From assembly GCF_002742335.1 (NCBI RefSeq), contig NZ_MDGR01000007.1, forward strand, positions 1,120,501 to 1,184,500: a stretch of DNA of 64,000 nt. Reading direction: 5' to 3'. Position numbers and translations under genes: made by a program. The notes beneath the pieces are model-generated. The model was not told the origin of the DNA and made no database searches. It saw nothing but the letters and a program-made list of their open reading frames with translations. This document shows positions 26,109-34,905 of the stretch, one piece after another (positions within the stretch are counted from its first letter, which is position 1; each line of letters opens with the position of its first letter). This DNA comes from Reichenbachiella sp. 5M10 (lineage in GTDB: Bacteria; Bacteroidota; Bacteroidia; Cytophagales; Cyclobacteriaceae).

Positions 26109-27860
26109 TTAGTGCGAGTACGGGATGTAGTTTTCCCACTCCCACGGAGTATAGGTGTCTGCCATGGTGTAGGCCAGCAGTTCTTTGAAGATACTCTCCC
26201 CATTGTCTGAGTTGGTTAGGATGAGGACACCCTTGCCCGACTCGGGAAACAAGATCGAGTAGTGTTGAAACCCATTGCCATGCCCTTCTTTGAACAGGCC
26301 TATGCCGTAGGGTGTCTCTAGGTATCCCCATCCCAGCCCATAGCTCAGGTTGATGTCGTCGTATTTGTCGGTAGATGTTGCTGTGCCTTCACCAAACTGA
26401 GTCAAAGAGCGAATCCTGATCTGTGGACGAAAGATCTCCTCGTAGGATGAGGGATGGATGATTTTTTGATTCAACACGGCGGTTAAAAATTTGACATAGT
26501 CCTCTGCGGTCGTTTCCAAGGTGCTGCCGCCTCTGGGTTCATTGTCTTTGTCCTTGGGGTAGGTTTTGCCATTGGTTTGGTGGCCATAGGCAAAGTCTTT
26601 GTCAAAGCGTGGTTTCCATTCGTAAGAGGATTTATTCATACCCAGTGGCTGGAATATGATCTCTTGTGCGAGCTGCTCCAGCCCTTTGCCGGTCAACTTC
26701 TCCAGTACCACTTGGAGGTATATGAAGCCTTCTCCACTGTAGCTGTATGTGGTACCTGGTGTACCATGGGTTTTCAATTTATGGTCAGATTCCATACCTC
26801 TAGAGTTGGCAAAGCTCGTGGTATGTGTCAGGCACATGCGTGCAGTGATCAGGTGGTAGAGACTGTCATCCTTTAGATCCGAGAAATCGTCGTGCCACCG
26901 TGTTTGCGGGGTGTATTCGTGCAGTTTTTTGGGTAGATAGGACTCTAGAGGTGTGTCTAGATCAATGATGGAGTCCTCTATCATTTTCATCACCAGCACG
27001 CTAAATACGGCCTTACTCAACGAAGCGCCATACATGTTGGTCGAGTCGGTCAAGGCTAATTTTTGAGGGGCGTCTTTGTATCCAGAGAGGTGTTGATACA
27101 CGGGTTGTTTGCTGTTGAATATGGCGACAGCCATTCCCTGCACTTGGGCATCCTCGGTGAGTTGGTTGATTTTCATCGTGATAGAGTCTTTGGCTACTGT
27201 ACTGCCATCGAGGCGTTCTATTGTCGCATGGTCAGGGGCACACTGAACAAAAGATAGCGCCACTAGAAGTAAGGCAATACTATCCGCAGTATGTCTTTTC
27301 TTGATTTTCAAGAAGGGGAGGGAGAACGGGTAGTAGCACTTGTCCGCACGTAGGACATAGATGATGTTGCATATCACTATACCTACGCAAATAGGGACGG
27401 TCAAGATGAAGAGGAAGAATCCCCATTTTTCGATGGTGACGAGGCTGACAAAGGAGAGAACGGCGAGTATTGCGGCGGTAATCTGAAAGTTGATCACCTT
27501 GATGCCGTGGGTGTTGTAGATGGGGTTGTCTTCTCGCTTGTGGATCCATAGAAACAGCGGTATCAATATATTGAACAGCGGCATGAAGATGCCTAAGAGA
27601 GGAGTGGCATGGATCAGTAGGAGCCATTTTTTCTTGACCGTTTCTACTTTGGGATCATCGATGGGGAGCAAGTCGCCTACTTCTACTTCGAGGGCTACTG
27701 CCAGCAACTTGATGGTATTGAGGTGGGGGTTGACCTCAGCGTTTTCTATTCGTTGGATGGTGCGGACAGTGACACTCGTTTTGTTGGAGAGCTCTTCTTG
27801 GGAAAACCCTTTGATTTTTCTCTGGTATCTGAGTCGATCAGCTAGTGATTGATTGCTCAT
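26109..27860 (-). CDS. HTH-DUF4870-beta-lactamase-like serine hydrolase fusion
   Basis: Protein of 583 residues from the ATG at MSNQSL. Order: XRE helix-turn-helix (about 5-66; RLRYQRKIKGFSQEEL), DUF4870-like membrane region (about 77-171), a further hydrophobic stretch ending in a lipobox-like LSFVQC (Cys207), then a class C beta-lactamase/D-aminopeptidase-type domain (about 235-570). Catalytic blocks are SLSK (Ser280, Lys283), Tyr374 in YSYSG and GHGNG (His527). XRE-DUF4870 proteins and serine-hydrolase lipoproteins are normally separate. Positive loops suggest HTH inside and hydrolase outside. It may be a membrane sensor-regulator or a fused lipoprotein precursor with an internal start at a TTG. 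Confidence 0.8.
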   Translation of the reverse strand: MSNQSLADRLRYQRKIKGFSQEELSNKTSVTVRTIQRIENAEVNPHLNTIKLLAVALEVEVGDLLPIDDPKVETVKKKWLLLIHATPLLGIFMPLFNILIPLFLWIHKREDNPIYNTHGIKVINFQITAAILAVLSFVSLVTIEKWGFFLFILTVPICVGIVICNIIYVLRADKCYYPFSLPFLKIKKRHTADSIALLLVALSFVQCAPDHATIERLDGSTVAKDSITMKINQLTEDAQVQGMAVAIFNSKQPVYQHLSGYKDAPQKLALTDSTNMYGASLSKAVFSVLVMKMIEDSIIDLDTPLESYLPKKLHEYTPQTRWHDDFSDLKDDSLYHLITARMCLTHTTSFANSRGMESDHKLKTHGTPGTTYSYSGEGFIYLQVVLEKLTGKGLEQLAQEIIFQPLGMNKSSYEWKPRFDKDFAYGHQTNGKTYPKDKDNEPRGGSTLETTAEDYVKFLTAVLNQKIIHPSSYEEIFRPQIRIRSLTQFGEGTATSTDKYDDINLSYGLGWGYLETPYGIGLFKEGHGNGFQHYSILFPESGKGVLILTNSDNGESIFKELLAYTMADTYTPWEWENYIPYSH

Positions 27861-28019
27861 GATTTTGAATTTTGATGATGAAGCAAGTTTAGCCTTTGCC
27901 TTCTGCCTTTTTGCCGACATTTAGATGTCATGTCTCTGTCATTGGCCTAAAAATCAATGGTTTTCAACGAATTACGAAAGGAATGCTGAGGTTTTTGACT
28001 CTTGGTATGGAAGAGTAGA

Positions 28020-28055
28020 TAAAAAAAGGGAGAGCCATTTGTGAGCGGCTCTCCC
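28020..28055 (-). terminator. terminator of leuS
   Basis: Nine-pair GC-rich stem GGGAGAGCC/GGCTCTCCC (28028-28036, 28047-28055) with a 10-base loop, followed on the minus strand by seven Ts. It lies 26 bases after the leuS stop. Confidence 0.85.
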
Positions 28056-28081
28056 TTTTCGGTTATGTTTTTTCCGTGTCT

Positions 28082-30865
28082 CTACAGCACGATGTTGATG
28101 ATTCGCTTAGGGACGATGATCACCTTCTTGGGTGCTTTGCCCTCGGTCCATTTGACTACTGTCTCATCGGCCAAGACAGACTTCTCTATCTCACCTTTGT
28201 CCATATCTACTGGGTAGCTGATTTTCGTTCTCACCTTGCCATTGATGGATACTGGGTATTCGTGGTTATTCTCTACCAGTAGACTTTCGTCGAAAGCAGG
28301 GAATGCCACTTGACTGATGCCTTCGCTATGTCCGAGTTTCTCCCAGAGTTCCTCACTGATGTGCGGAGCGAAAGGCGACAGAATAACGGTCAAGTTCTCC
28401 AGGATTTCACGTTTGTTGCACTTGAGAGCGGTCAAGTCATTGACGGCTATCATGAGCGTACTTACCGACGTGTTGAGGGAGAGGTTGTTGATGTCTTCCT
28501 CGATTTTCTTGATTGCCTTGTGTAGGATTTTGAGTTCCTCAGGCGTGGCTTTGTCGTCCGATACGTTCCATTCGTTTTGCTCGTCATGGAAGAGTCTCCA
28601 TGCCTTGCGTAGGAACTTCGATACGCCATCGATTCCGTGCGTGTTCCATGGTTTGAACTGCTCCAGCGGCCCGAGGAACATCTCGTACATACGAAGTGTG
28701 TCCGCACCGTACTTCTCGATGATATCGTCTGGATTCACGACGTTGTACTTGGACTTGGACATCTTTTCTACCTCATAGCCGCAGACATACTTGCCGTCCT
28801 CGAGTATGAATTCGGCATCCGCCAAATCAGGTCTCCATGCTTTGAAGGCATCCGTATCCAATACGTCATTGTCTACGAGGCTTACATTCACGTGCATCGG
28901 TGTACAATCGTACTCACTTTGCTTGTTGAGGGAGACGAATTGGTTCGTGCCTTTTACGCGATAGACGAAGTTGGATCGCCCTTGGATCATGCCTTGGTTG
29001 ACGAGTTTTTTGAAGGGCTCTTCTTCCTGTACGAATCCCATGTCAAACAAGAACTTGTTCCAGAATCGAGAGTACAGCAAGTGCCCCGTAGCGTGCTCGG
29101 TACCACCGATGTAGAGGTCTACATCCTTCCAGTATTTTTGTACGTCATTGTCTACGAATGCATCACTGTTGTTGGCATCCATGTAGCGGTACCAGTACCA
29201 ACTTGATCCCGCCCAGCCCGGCATGGTGCTGAGTTCTAGCGGATAGGCTGTGTTTTCTCCTTTCGGTGTATAGGTATAGTTTTCTGCTCTAGCGAGTGGT
29301 GGATCACCGTCCTCAGTAGGCAGGTATTTGTCGATTTCGGGCAGTACGATCGGTAGATCTTCTGTGGCTACAGGGTAGGGGATGCCGTCCTTGAAGTACA
29401 CGGGTACAGGCTCGCCCCAGTATCTTTGTCTTGCGAAGATGGCGTTACGGATGCGGTAGTTGATCTTGCCTGATCCGATGCCTTTTTCTTCGAGAAAGGC
29501 AGTGGCTTTATCGGTTGCTTCTTGGAAGGTCAGTCCCTTGAGTATGCCTTCGTTGATGATTTTGCCTTCTTTGGTTGCGTCAGCTTCTTTGCTCACATCC
29601 ATGCCTTCGTAGACAGGTAGGATAGGGAGGTCAAAATGCTTCGCAAAGTCATAATCTCTTTGGTCACCGCCTGGTACGGCCATTACAGCACCTGTGCCAT
29701 AGCCTGCCAGTACATAGTCTGCGATCCATACGGGGATTTTCTCTCCGCTGAATGGATTGATCGCATACGCTCCCGTAAATGCGCCCGACACTTTCTTGAC
29801 ATTGGTCATGCGGTCACGCTCGGAGATGTTTTTGGCGACTTCTACATAGGCTTCTACCTCTGCTCTTTGTTCGTCGGTTGTGATTTTTTTGATAAGATCC
29901 AGTTCTGGTGCGAGTACCAAAAAACTGACTCCATAGACCGTATCGATACGTGTCGTGAATACCGTGATCTTGTCATCATGGCCTTCGATATCCATGGTCA
30001 TCTCAGCACCTTGTGATTTCCCAATCCAGTTGCGCTGCATTTCTTTGAGTGGCTCAGACCAGTCGAGTTGATCTAGGCCGTCGAGTAGTCTCTCAGCGTA
30101 GGCAGTGATGCGCATGCTCCACTGCTTCATGAGTTTCTTGACGACTGGGTGTCCGCCGCGTTCTGAGAAGCCGTCTTTCACCTCGTCGTTGGACAGTACG
30201 GTACCGAGCTCTGCACACCAGTTGACCGAAGTTTCGGATAGGTAGGTGAGGCGATATTTGAGTAGGGTTTCTTGTTGTTCTTTTTCAGAATAGCCTTTCC
30301 ACTCTGCCGCAGTGAATGACACGGTGTCCTCGTCGCAGGCTGCTTGGACAGACTTGTTGCCTTCTGACGCAAAGATCGCTACGAGATCGTCTATCGGCCG
30401 AGCTTTTTGTTGGCTTTGGTCGTACCATGCATTGAATAGCTGGATGAAAATCCACTGTGTCCATTTGTAGTAATCTGCGTCACATGTACGTACTTCTTTG
30501 CTCCAATCGAAAGAAAAGCCAATGTTCTTGAGTTGCTCTTTGTAGCGCGCGATGTTTTCTTCGGTAGTGATGGCAGGGTGCTGTCCGGTTTGGATGGCAT
30601 ACTGCTCCGCAGGCAATCCAAAGGCATCGAATCCCATGGGGTGCAGTACGTTGAAGCCTTTGTTGCGCTTGTATCTAGAGATGATGTCCGAAGCGATATA
30701 GCCTAATGGATGACCGACGTGTAGTCCAGCTCCAGAAGGGTAAGGAAACATATCGAGTGCATAGAACTTCGGTTTGGAGGTGTCGACGTGGGCTTCAAAT
30801 GTTTTTTGGTCTTGCCAATACTTCTGCCATTTGTTTTCTATCTCGGAGTGATTGTAGTCTGCCAT
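28082..30865 (-). CDS. leuS: leucyl-tRNA synthetase
   Basis: Class I aminoacyl-tRNA synthetase of 927 residues that charges tRNA-Leu. HIGH motif at His49-His52 in GLHVGHPLG, the CP1 editing domain (about 250-430; [27 protein letters not shown]), WYWYRYMD, and KMSKS at 701-705. The domain order is the bacterial LeuS type, and the length, slightly above the E. coli enzyme, is normal for Bacteroidota. Transcribed alone, with a terminator directly behind. A TAGATTTG -7 box lies 34 bases upstream of the start. Confidence 0.98.
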   Translation of the reverse strand: MADYNHSEIENKWQKYWQDQKTFEAHVDTSKPKFYALDMFPYPSGAGLHVGHPLGYIASDIISRYKRNKGFNVLHPMGFDAFGLPAEQYAIQTGQHPAITTEENIARYKEQLKNIGFSFDWSKEVRTCDADYYKWTQWIFIQLFNAWYDQSQQKARPIDDLVAIFASEGNKSVQAACDEDTVSFTAAEWKGYSEKEQQETLLKYRLTYLSETSVNWCAELGTVLSNDEVKDGFSERGGHPVVKKLMKQWSMRITAYAERLLDGLDQLDWSEPLKEMQRNWIGKSQGAEMTMDIEGHDDKITVFTTRIDTVYGVSFLVLAPELDLIKKITTDEQRAEVEAYVEVAKNISERDRMTNVKKVSGAFTGAYAINPFSGEKIPVWIADYVLAGYGTGAVMAVPGGDQRDYDFAKHFDLPILPVYEGMDVSKEADATKEGKIINEGILKGLTFQEATDKATAFLEEKGIGSGKINYRIRNAIFARQRYWGEPVPVYFKDGIPYPVATEDLPIVLPEIDKYLPTEDGDPPLARAENYTYTPKGENTAYPLELSTMPGWAGSSWYWYRYMDANNSDAFVDNDVQKYWKDVDLYIGGTEHATGHLLYSRFWNKFLFDMGFVQEEEPFKKLVNQGMIQGRSNFVYRVKGTNQFVSLNKQSEYDCTPMHVNVSLVDNDVLDTDAFKAWRPDLADAEFILEDGKYVCGYEVEKMSKSKYNVVNPDDIIEKYGADTLRMYEMFLGPLEQFKPWNTHGIDGVSKFLRKAWRLFHDEQNEWNVSDDKATPEELKILHKAIKKIEEDINNLSLNTSVSTLMIAVNDLTALKCNKREILENLTVILSPFAPHISEELWEKLGHSEGISQVAFPAFDESLLVENNHEYPVSINGKVRTKISYPVDMDKGEIEKSVLADETVVKWTEGKAPKKVIIVPKRIINIVL

Positions 30866-30899
30866 GATATGAGGATTTCTGGATTTGATCTTTGCCCTA

Positions 30900-30907
30900 C
30901 AAATCTA
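30900..30907 (-). promoter_or_regulatory. possible -7 box for leuS
   Basis: TAGATTTG on the minus strand matches the Bacteroidota TAnnTTTG element. No clear TTG is present at the -33 position, so only half of the promoter is supported. Confidence 0.3.
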
Positions 30908-31001
30908 TTTTTTTTGAGAAATATCACCGTGTGTTATCGGATAATATTCGGTAGAATTTGATGATTTGGGCTTGCTAATTAAAAGCTTGAAAAGTCTTTC
31001 T

Positions 31002-31041
31002 AAAAAAACAAAAACCCTTATATTACAAGAATACAAGGGTT
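31002..31041 (-). terminator. terminator of tRNA-Met
   Basis: Stem AACCCTT/AAGGGTT (31013-31019, 31035-31041) with a loop of 15 bases that can pair further, followed on the minus strand by TTTTTG and a run of seven Ts. It begins just past the tRNA 3' end. Confidence 0.7.
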
Positions 31042-31049
31042 GAAATTTG

Positions 31050-31123
31050 TAGCGAAGACGGGAGTTGAACCCGTGACCTCAGGGTTATGAATCCTGCGCT
31101 CTAACCAACTGAGCTACCTCGCC
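31050..31123 (-). tRNA. tRNA-Met (CAT)
   Basis: Minus-strand cloverleaf of 74 bases: acceptor GGCGAGG/CTTCGCT, D-arm GCTCAGTTGGTTAGAGC, anticodon loop TTCATAA, T-arm ACGGGTTCAACTCCCGT, discriminator A. CCA is not encoded. The form is elongator methionine rather than initiator. The anticodon stem CAGGA/CCCTG has an A-C mismatch next to the loop, and the acceptor carries G-U pairs including the first. Confidence 0.9.
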
Positions 31124-31139
31124 ATTGATTTTGGAGGTG

Positions 31140-31168
31140 CAAAGTTATTATTATTGTTGATTTAACAA
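31140..31168 (-). promoter_or_regulatory. promoter of tRNA-Met
   Basis: On the minus strand TTG (31166-31168) and TAACTTTG (31140-31147) are 18 bases apart, matching the Bacteroidota -33/-7 pattern. The predicted start falls about ten bases before the tRNA 5' end. Confidence 0.6.
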
Positions 31169-31236
31169 TGGCTGATTAGAAAAAAAATGGATTAGCTTAC
31201 GGGAAAAATTAACAGTGTCTTTATATCGATCTGATT

Positions 31237-31620
31237 ATGAGTAAATTCAAGTACATAGGAGAGTATGAAATAAAAGCATCGAAAAAAATGCTTTACCCTT
31301 ATTTGTCTACTGCGAGTGGATTGTCTCAGTGGTTTGCTGATGATGTCAATATCGACGAAGATAAGGTGTTTACTTTCGTGTGGGATTGGGATGAGAGCCG
31401 TGCCAAGATCGTGTCGCATAGGACGCACAGTCAGGTGAAGTTTGAATTTATCTCAGAGGATGAAGATCCGAATTATCTAGAATTCAAATTGGAAATGAAT
31501 GAGATTACTCAGGAAGTGTTTATTCGAGTGACAGACTACTCTGAGATGGATGATGAACAAGAACTAGCCGATCTATGGGGTAGTCTGATGAGTAACCTCA
31601 AAGAGCTAGTTGGCGGCTGA
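31237..31620 (+). CDS. START-like (AHSA1-type) domain protein
   Basis: Cytoplasmic protein of 127 residues of the SRPBCC/START-like fold: YEIKASKKMLYPYLSTASGLSQWFADDV at the front, a run of beta strands, and a C-terminal helix (LADLWGSLMSNLKELVGG). Small proteins of this type are nearly universal in Bacteroidota; they resemble Aha1 C-terminal domains, but a function is not established. It stands alone between tRNA-Met and the zinc-ribbon gene on the other strand. Confidence 0.8.
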   Translation: MSKFKYIGEYEIKASKKMLYPYLSTASGLSQWFADDVNIDEDKVFTFVWDWDESRAKIVSHRTHSQVKFEFISEDEDPNYLEFKLEMNEITQEVFIRVTDYSEMDDEQELADLWGSLMSNLKELVGG

Positions 31621-31633
31621 TTTCTACGGAGGT

Positions 31634-31810
31634 CTAGGCGTGTTCTAGACGGACGACTATTCCGTCACAGGCTCCACATTTTCCCGCAAAGAGACCTGGT
31701 TTGCCCAACTCCTCGTGGCACTGAGTGCACCAAGTTCTTCCACACCCTTTACATTTCAAAACAGCCCGCTTTTGGCATTTGTTGCAGTTTTCCATGGTTG
31801 AATTTTTCAT
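31634..31810 (-). CDS. small zinc-ribbon protein
   Basis: A 58-residue protein with four CxxC knuckles: Cys9/12 (NCNKC), Cys20/23 (KCKGC), Cys28/31 (WCTQC) and Cys45/48 (KCGAC), enough for two zinc sites. The regular spacing and absence of stops make it convincing despite its length. An ATG at 31795 would shorten it by five residues. A TTG-N19-TGATTTTG promoter-like pair lies 27-56 bases upstream. It converges with the START-like gene, 13 bases stop to stop. Specific function unknown; nucleic acid or protein binding is usual for such ribbons. Confidence 0.75.
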   Translation of the reverse strand: MKNSTMENCNKCQKRAVLKCKGCGRTWCTQCHEELGKPGLFAGKCGACDGIVVRLEHA

Positions 31811-31836
31811 TAAAGTACAGTTTTGGGAGGAATTTC

Positions 31837-31866
31837 CAAAATCAAGTTGGATGAAACTTTTGTCAA
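31837..31866 (-). promoter_or_regulatory. possible promoter of the zinc-ribbon gene
   Basis: On the minus strand TTG (31864-31866) and TGATTTTG (31837-31844, one mismatch to TAnnTTTG) are 19 bases apart. Confidence 0.4.
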
Positions 31867-31927
31867 CGTTTGGGTGTATGTGATGTATTGTTAGAATTCG
31901 CTAGTTTTGTAAAGAAGCATTAATGTT

Positions 31928-32485
31928 ATGATGAATAGGGTAAAAATAAGTGCGGTGTTGACCATCCTGTGTGCATTGGGATTGGCTATTTCTTCTTTTG
32001 TGTCTCCTGAGATGGAGCAGCAGGGGGAGGAAGTGAAGTGGTATACATTTGAGGAAGCTGTAGCTTTGAACAAAAAGAAACCAAAGAAGATTTTTATCGA
32101 TGTGTATACGGATTGGTGCGGATGGTGCAAAAAGATGGATAAGGCTACTTTTAATCACCCTGTCATTGCTAAATACCTCAACGATAAATATTATCCTGTC
32201 AAACTGAACGCAGAGCAACGTGAAAGCATAGAGTTCAATGACCATACATTCAAATGGGTAGACAGTGGACGCAACGGTATTCATGAGTTGGCCTACTCTC
32301 TGCTCAACGGGAAGATGAGCTACCCTACAGTAGTGTTCATGGACGAGGAGTTCAGAATGCTTTTACCAGTGCCAGGTTATTTAGAGGCAGGGGTGTTTGA
32401 CGAAATCATCCATTATTATGGGGAGGACAAGTACAAGGATACTCCTTGGAAGGAGTATCAGGAAAGTTACGAGTCGGACTTGTAA
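31928..32485 (+). CDS. exported thioredoxin-fold protein
   Basis: Protein of 185 residues with an N-terminal hydrophobic signal or anchor (ISAVLTILCALGLAISSF), so it acts outside the cytoplasmic membrane. The thioredoxin domain starts near residue 35 and carries the redox pair Cys64/Cys67 in TDWCGWCKKMD, in the style of DsbD C-terminal domains and DUF255 proteins. A cis-proline segment SYPTVVFMDE follows near residue 138. Probable disulfide reductase or thiol-disulfide carrier in the periplasm. It converges with the exonuclease gene, six bases apart. Confidence 0.88.
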   Translation: MMNRVKISAVLTILCALGLAISSFVSPEMEQQGEEVKWYTFEEAVALNKKKPKKIFIDVYTDWCGWCKKMDKATFNHPVIAKYLNDKYYPVKLNAEQRESIEFNDHTFKWVDSGRNGIHELAYSLLNGKMSYPTVVFMDEEFRMLLPVPGYLEAGVFDEIIHYYGEDKYKDTPWKEYQESYESDL

Positions 32486-32491
32486 TCGAAG

Positions 32492-33298
32492 TTACCGAGC
32501 GTTGAAGCCTCTCAATTTGATTTGAGTCAACTTGCGTTTGGTGTCTAGAGGGAAATCACCCTTCATCATCCAATCATAATATCCCGACTCTGCTTTGAGT
32601 ATGTCTTCTACGGGTTTGTTTTTGTGTTTGCCAAAGTTGAATACTTCTACACCTTGGTCATTGAATACGAATCGCCCAGCTAAGTCTACCATTTTGGAAG
32701 CTGAGATGTTGTGCAAGCTGTCTACACTATTCTCGATTTTTCCGATTTTGTTGCCCAAAGCATCAACGGCTTCTTGGCCTTGATACCTTTCGACTTGTGC
32801 TTTGATGACAGCAGCGGTAGCAAGTGTATCTGCTTCTGCTCCATGGGCCCCTTCTAGGTCTTGGTCACAGTAGAATTTGTATGCAGCAGTCAAGGTGCGT
32901 TTCTCCATCATGTGGAATATCTTCTGTGCATCTACCATTTTGCGGTGACTTGTGTCAAACTCTATATCCGCACGTAGAAACTCTTCGACCAGTAGAGGGA
33001 TGTCAAACTTCATGCAGTTGAATCCACCCAGGTCTGCTCCATCTAGAAATGCTGAAAGCTCTTTAGCAACGGATTTGAAAGTAGGTTCGTCTTTGACATC
33101 CTTGTCGTAGATGCCGTGAATCAAGCTGGATTCCAAGGGGATAGGAATCTCGGGGTTGATTCTCATTGTTTTGACAATTTGCTCGTTGGTTGGGAGTAGT
33201 TTGACAATAGAAATCTCGACTATTCGGTCGTGTGAAGTACTGGTGCCAGTCGTTTCCAGATCGAATATGGCCAAGGGGTTTTTTAGTTTCAGTTCCAT
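32492..33298 (-). CDS. DnaQ-family 3'-5' exonuclease
   Basis: Protein of 268 residues. The DEDDh exonuclease domain (about 8-180) has ExoI DLETTG (Asp13, Glu15), ExoII with FNCMKFDIPLL, and ExoIII HGAEADTLAT. The C-terminal 60 residues (FNFGKHKNKPVEDI...YYDWMMKGDFP) form the small module common to Bacteroidota DnaQ-like exonucleases. It may serve as proofreading subunit of DNA polymerase III or as a separate repair nuclease; sequence alone does not decide. Transcribed after mpl, 20 bases away, in the same direction. Confidence 0.9.
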   Translation of the reverse strand: MELKLKNPLAIFDLETTGTSTSHDRIVEISIVKLLPTNEQIVKTMRINPEIPIPLESSLIHGIYDKDVKDEPTFKSVAKELSAFLDGADLGGFNCMKFDIPLLVEEFLRADIEFDTSHRKMVDAQKIFHMMEKRTLTAAYKFYCDQDLEGAHGAEADTLATAAVIKAQVERYQGQEAVDALGNKIGKIENSVDSLHNISASKMVDLAGRFVFNDQGVEVFNFGKHKNKPVEDILKAESGYYDWMMKGDFPLDTKRKLTQIKLRGFNAR

Positions 33299-33318
33299 GT
33301 GCTGTGTTTGGGAGGGGG

Positions 33319-34683
33319 TTAGTCTATGATTTGATTCGCCAATTGGTTCATGTCCAAGCCACCGAAGTTGCCTGAGCTCATCATGAGTAGGTCAGCGTTT
33401 GTCCAGTTTTTGCTAGTGAGGTGTTGTTGCAATGCAGCCTTGTCCGTGAATACAAGGAGGTTGTCCCTACCAAAGAAGCTTTGAAGTTCGTGTTCGGTCA
33501 AGGTCATGTCGTTGTTTTTCGAAGCAAGAGTGCTTGGGTTGTAATAGACGATAGCTTCGTCAGCTTTAGCCATTTTGTTTTCGTAGTGCGGGAGAAAATC
33601 CTTGTTGAGACTACTGAAGGTGTGTAGCTCGAAACATGCCGTTAGCTTTCTATTTGGGTGAAGTTCTTTCACGGCATGGATGGTTGCTTTGAGTTTGGAC
33701 GGTGCGTGTGCAAAATCGGAGTACAATGCCGTGCTGTCGTTTGCTTTGACCAGATTGTTTCTTTTTTCTGCTCCCTCGTACGAAGGGATCGCCTCGTAGA
33801 ACTGTTCGTCGGTGATGCCAATTAGATCCAGTACTTTGCGAGCTCCTTCTAGGTTTTGCATGTTGTGCTTTCCAAACACCTTGAGAGGGATGTTCCCATG
33901 GAGGAGGAATTGCCCATCCTTGACAGTATACTTGGGGGCTTTGTAGGGGATGGCTTTGACGTCATCTCTTTCTTTGCTGCCGATGAGGACAGCCATGCGG
34001 TCGTCTTCGCAGTAGATCAATGACCCTGCTTTAGGGGAGCTGTCTGCTAGTTTTTCGAATTGCTCAACATAACTTTCCATGGTTGGAAAGACATTGATAT
34101 GGTCCCACTCTGTGCCACTGATCAGTGCGATGTGATGGTCGTACTTGAGGAATTTCGGTGAGGGGTCGATAGGCGAACTGAGGTACTCGTCCCCTTCGAT
34201 GACAATCACAGGAGCATCAGAGAGCTGGATGGTGTTGTCGAGTCCCTTGATTTTTGCGCCAAGCAAATAATCACAGGGTTTGTTCCAGTACTGCAGCACA
34301 TGGACAATCATGCTCGTGATCGTCGTTTTGCCATGGCTGCCCGCGATGACAATGCGCTGTTTGTTTTCACTTTGAGAACGAATGAACTCCGGGTAGGACA
34401 AGATTTTCAACCCTAAGTTTTGTGCTTTTATTAGTTCCGGATTGTCTGCTTTGGCATGCATACCTACAATGACTGCATCGAGATCTTCTGTGATGTTGGA
34501 CTCGTCCCATCCTTCGGACCCTGGCAGGAGCTTGTTCGATTTGAGGGCACTGAGTGACGGGTCATAGATTTTGTCGTCAGACCCTGTGATCTTCAACCCT
34601 TTGTTTTGGAGAGCAATAGCTAGACTGCTCATGACTGCTCCGCCTATCGCGATGATGTGTACGTTTTGGAAGTTCTCGTTCAT
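33319..34683 (-). CDS. mpl: UDP-N-acetylmuramate:murein tripeptide ligase
   Basis: Mur-ligase family enzyme of 454 residues, assigned to Mpl, which attaches recycled L-Ala-D-Glu-meso-Dap to UDP-MurNAc. N-terminal nucleotide fold (HIIAIGGAVMSSLAIALQ), P-loop GSHGKTT at 115-121, EGDEYLSSPID, and the SGTEWDHINVF block distinguish it from MurC. It indicates peptidoglycan recycling with meso-diaminopimelate. Divergent from dnaB across 222 bases. Confidence 0.92.
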   Translation of the reverse strand: MNENFQNVHIIAIGGAVMSSLAIALQNKGLKITGSDDKIYDPSLSALKSNKLLPGSEGWDESNITEDLDAVIVGMHAKADNPELIKAQNLGLKILSYPEFIRSQSENKQRIVIAGSHGKTTITSMIVHVLQYWNKPCDYLLGAKIKGLDNTIQLSDAPVIVIEGDEYLSSPIDPSPKFLKYDHHIALISGTEWDHINVFPTMESYVEQFEKLADSSPKAGSLIYCEDDRMAVLIGSKERDDVKAIPYKAPKYTVKDGQFLLHGNIPLKVFGKHNMQNLEGARKVLDLIGITDEQFYEAIPSYEGAEKRNNLVKANDSTALYSDFAHAPSKLKATIHAVKELHPNRKLTACFELHTFSSLNKDFLPHYENKMAKADEAIVYYNPSTLASKNNDMTLTEHELQSFFGRDNLLVFTDKAALQQHLTSKNWTNADLLMMSSGNFGGLDMNQLANQIID

Positions 34684-34862
34684 GTTTTCTCTTCTGTGTT
34701 GTCCAAAATTAAGACAAATACTTAGGTGCGCAAATTAATCTTTTCGATTGGCAATGTCGCAGCGCAAGTCGAGAAAATGACAGAAGTGAAAGGGCCTGCC
34801 AAGGTGGATAAAATGTTATTAATCTTTATTGTAAAGGGCGACTATCTGCTCTGCCTATTATG

Positions 34863-34870
34863 TAGGTTTG
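34863..34870 (+). promoter_or_regulatory. possible -7 box for dnaB
   Basis: TAGGTTTG matches TAnnTTTG and lies 35 bases before the dnaB start. No TTG at the expected upstream distance. Confidence 0.35.
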
Positions 34871-34905
34871 CCTTTTGAAACTTAGAGTCAATAAAGTCAG
34901 CGTAT

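Noticed and set aside
28637-29206. 189-codon open frame on the + strand inside leuS
   Set aside because: It is antisense to a clear essential gene, has no domain pattern, and reflects the codon bias of leuS.
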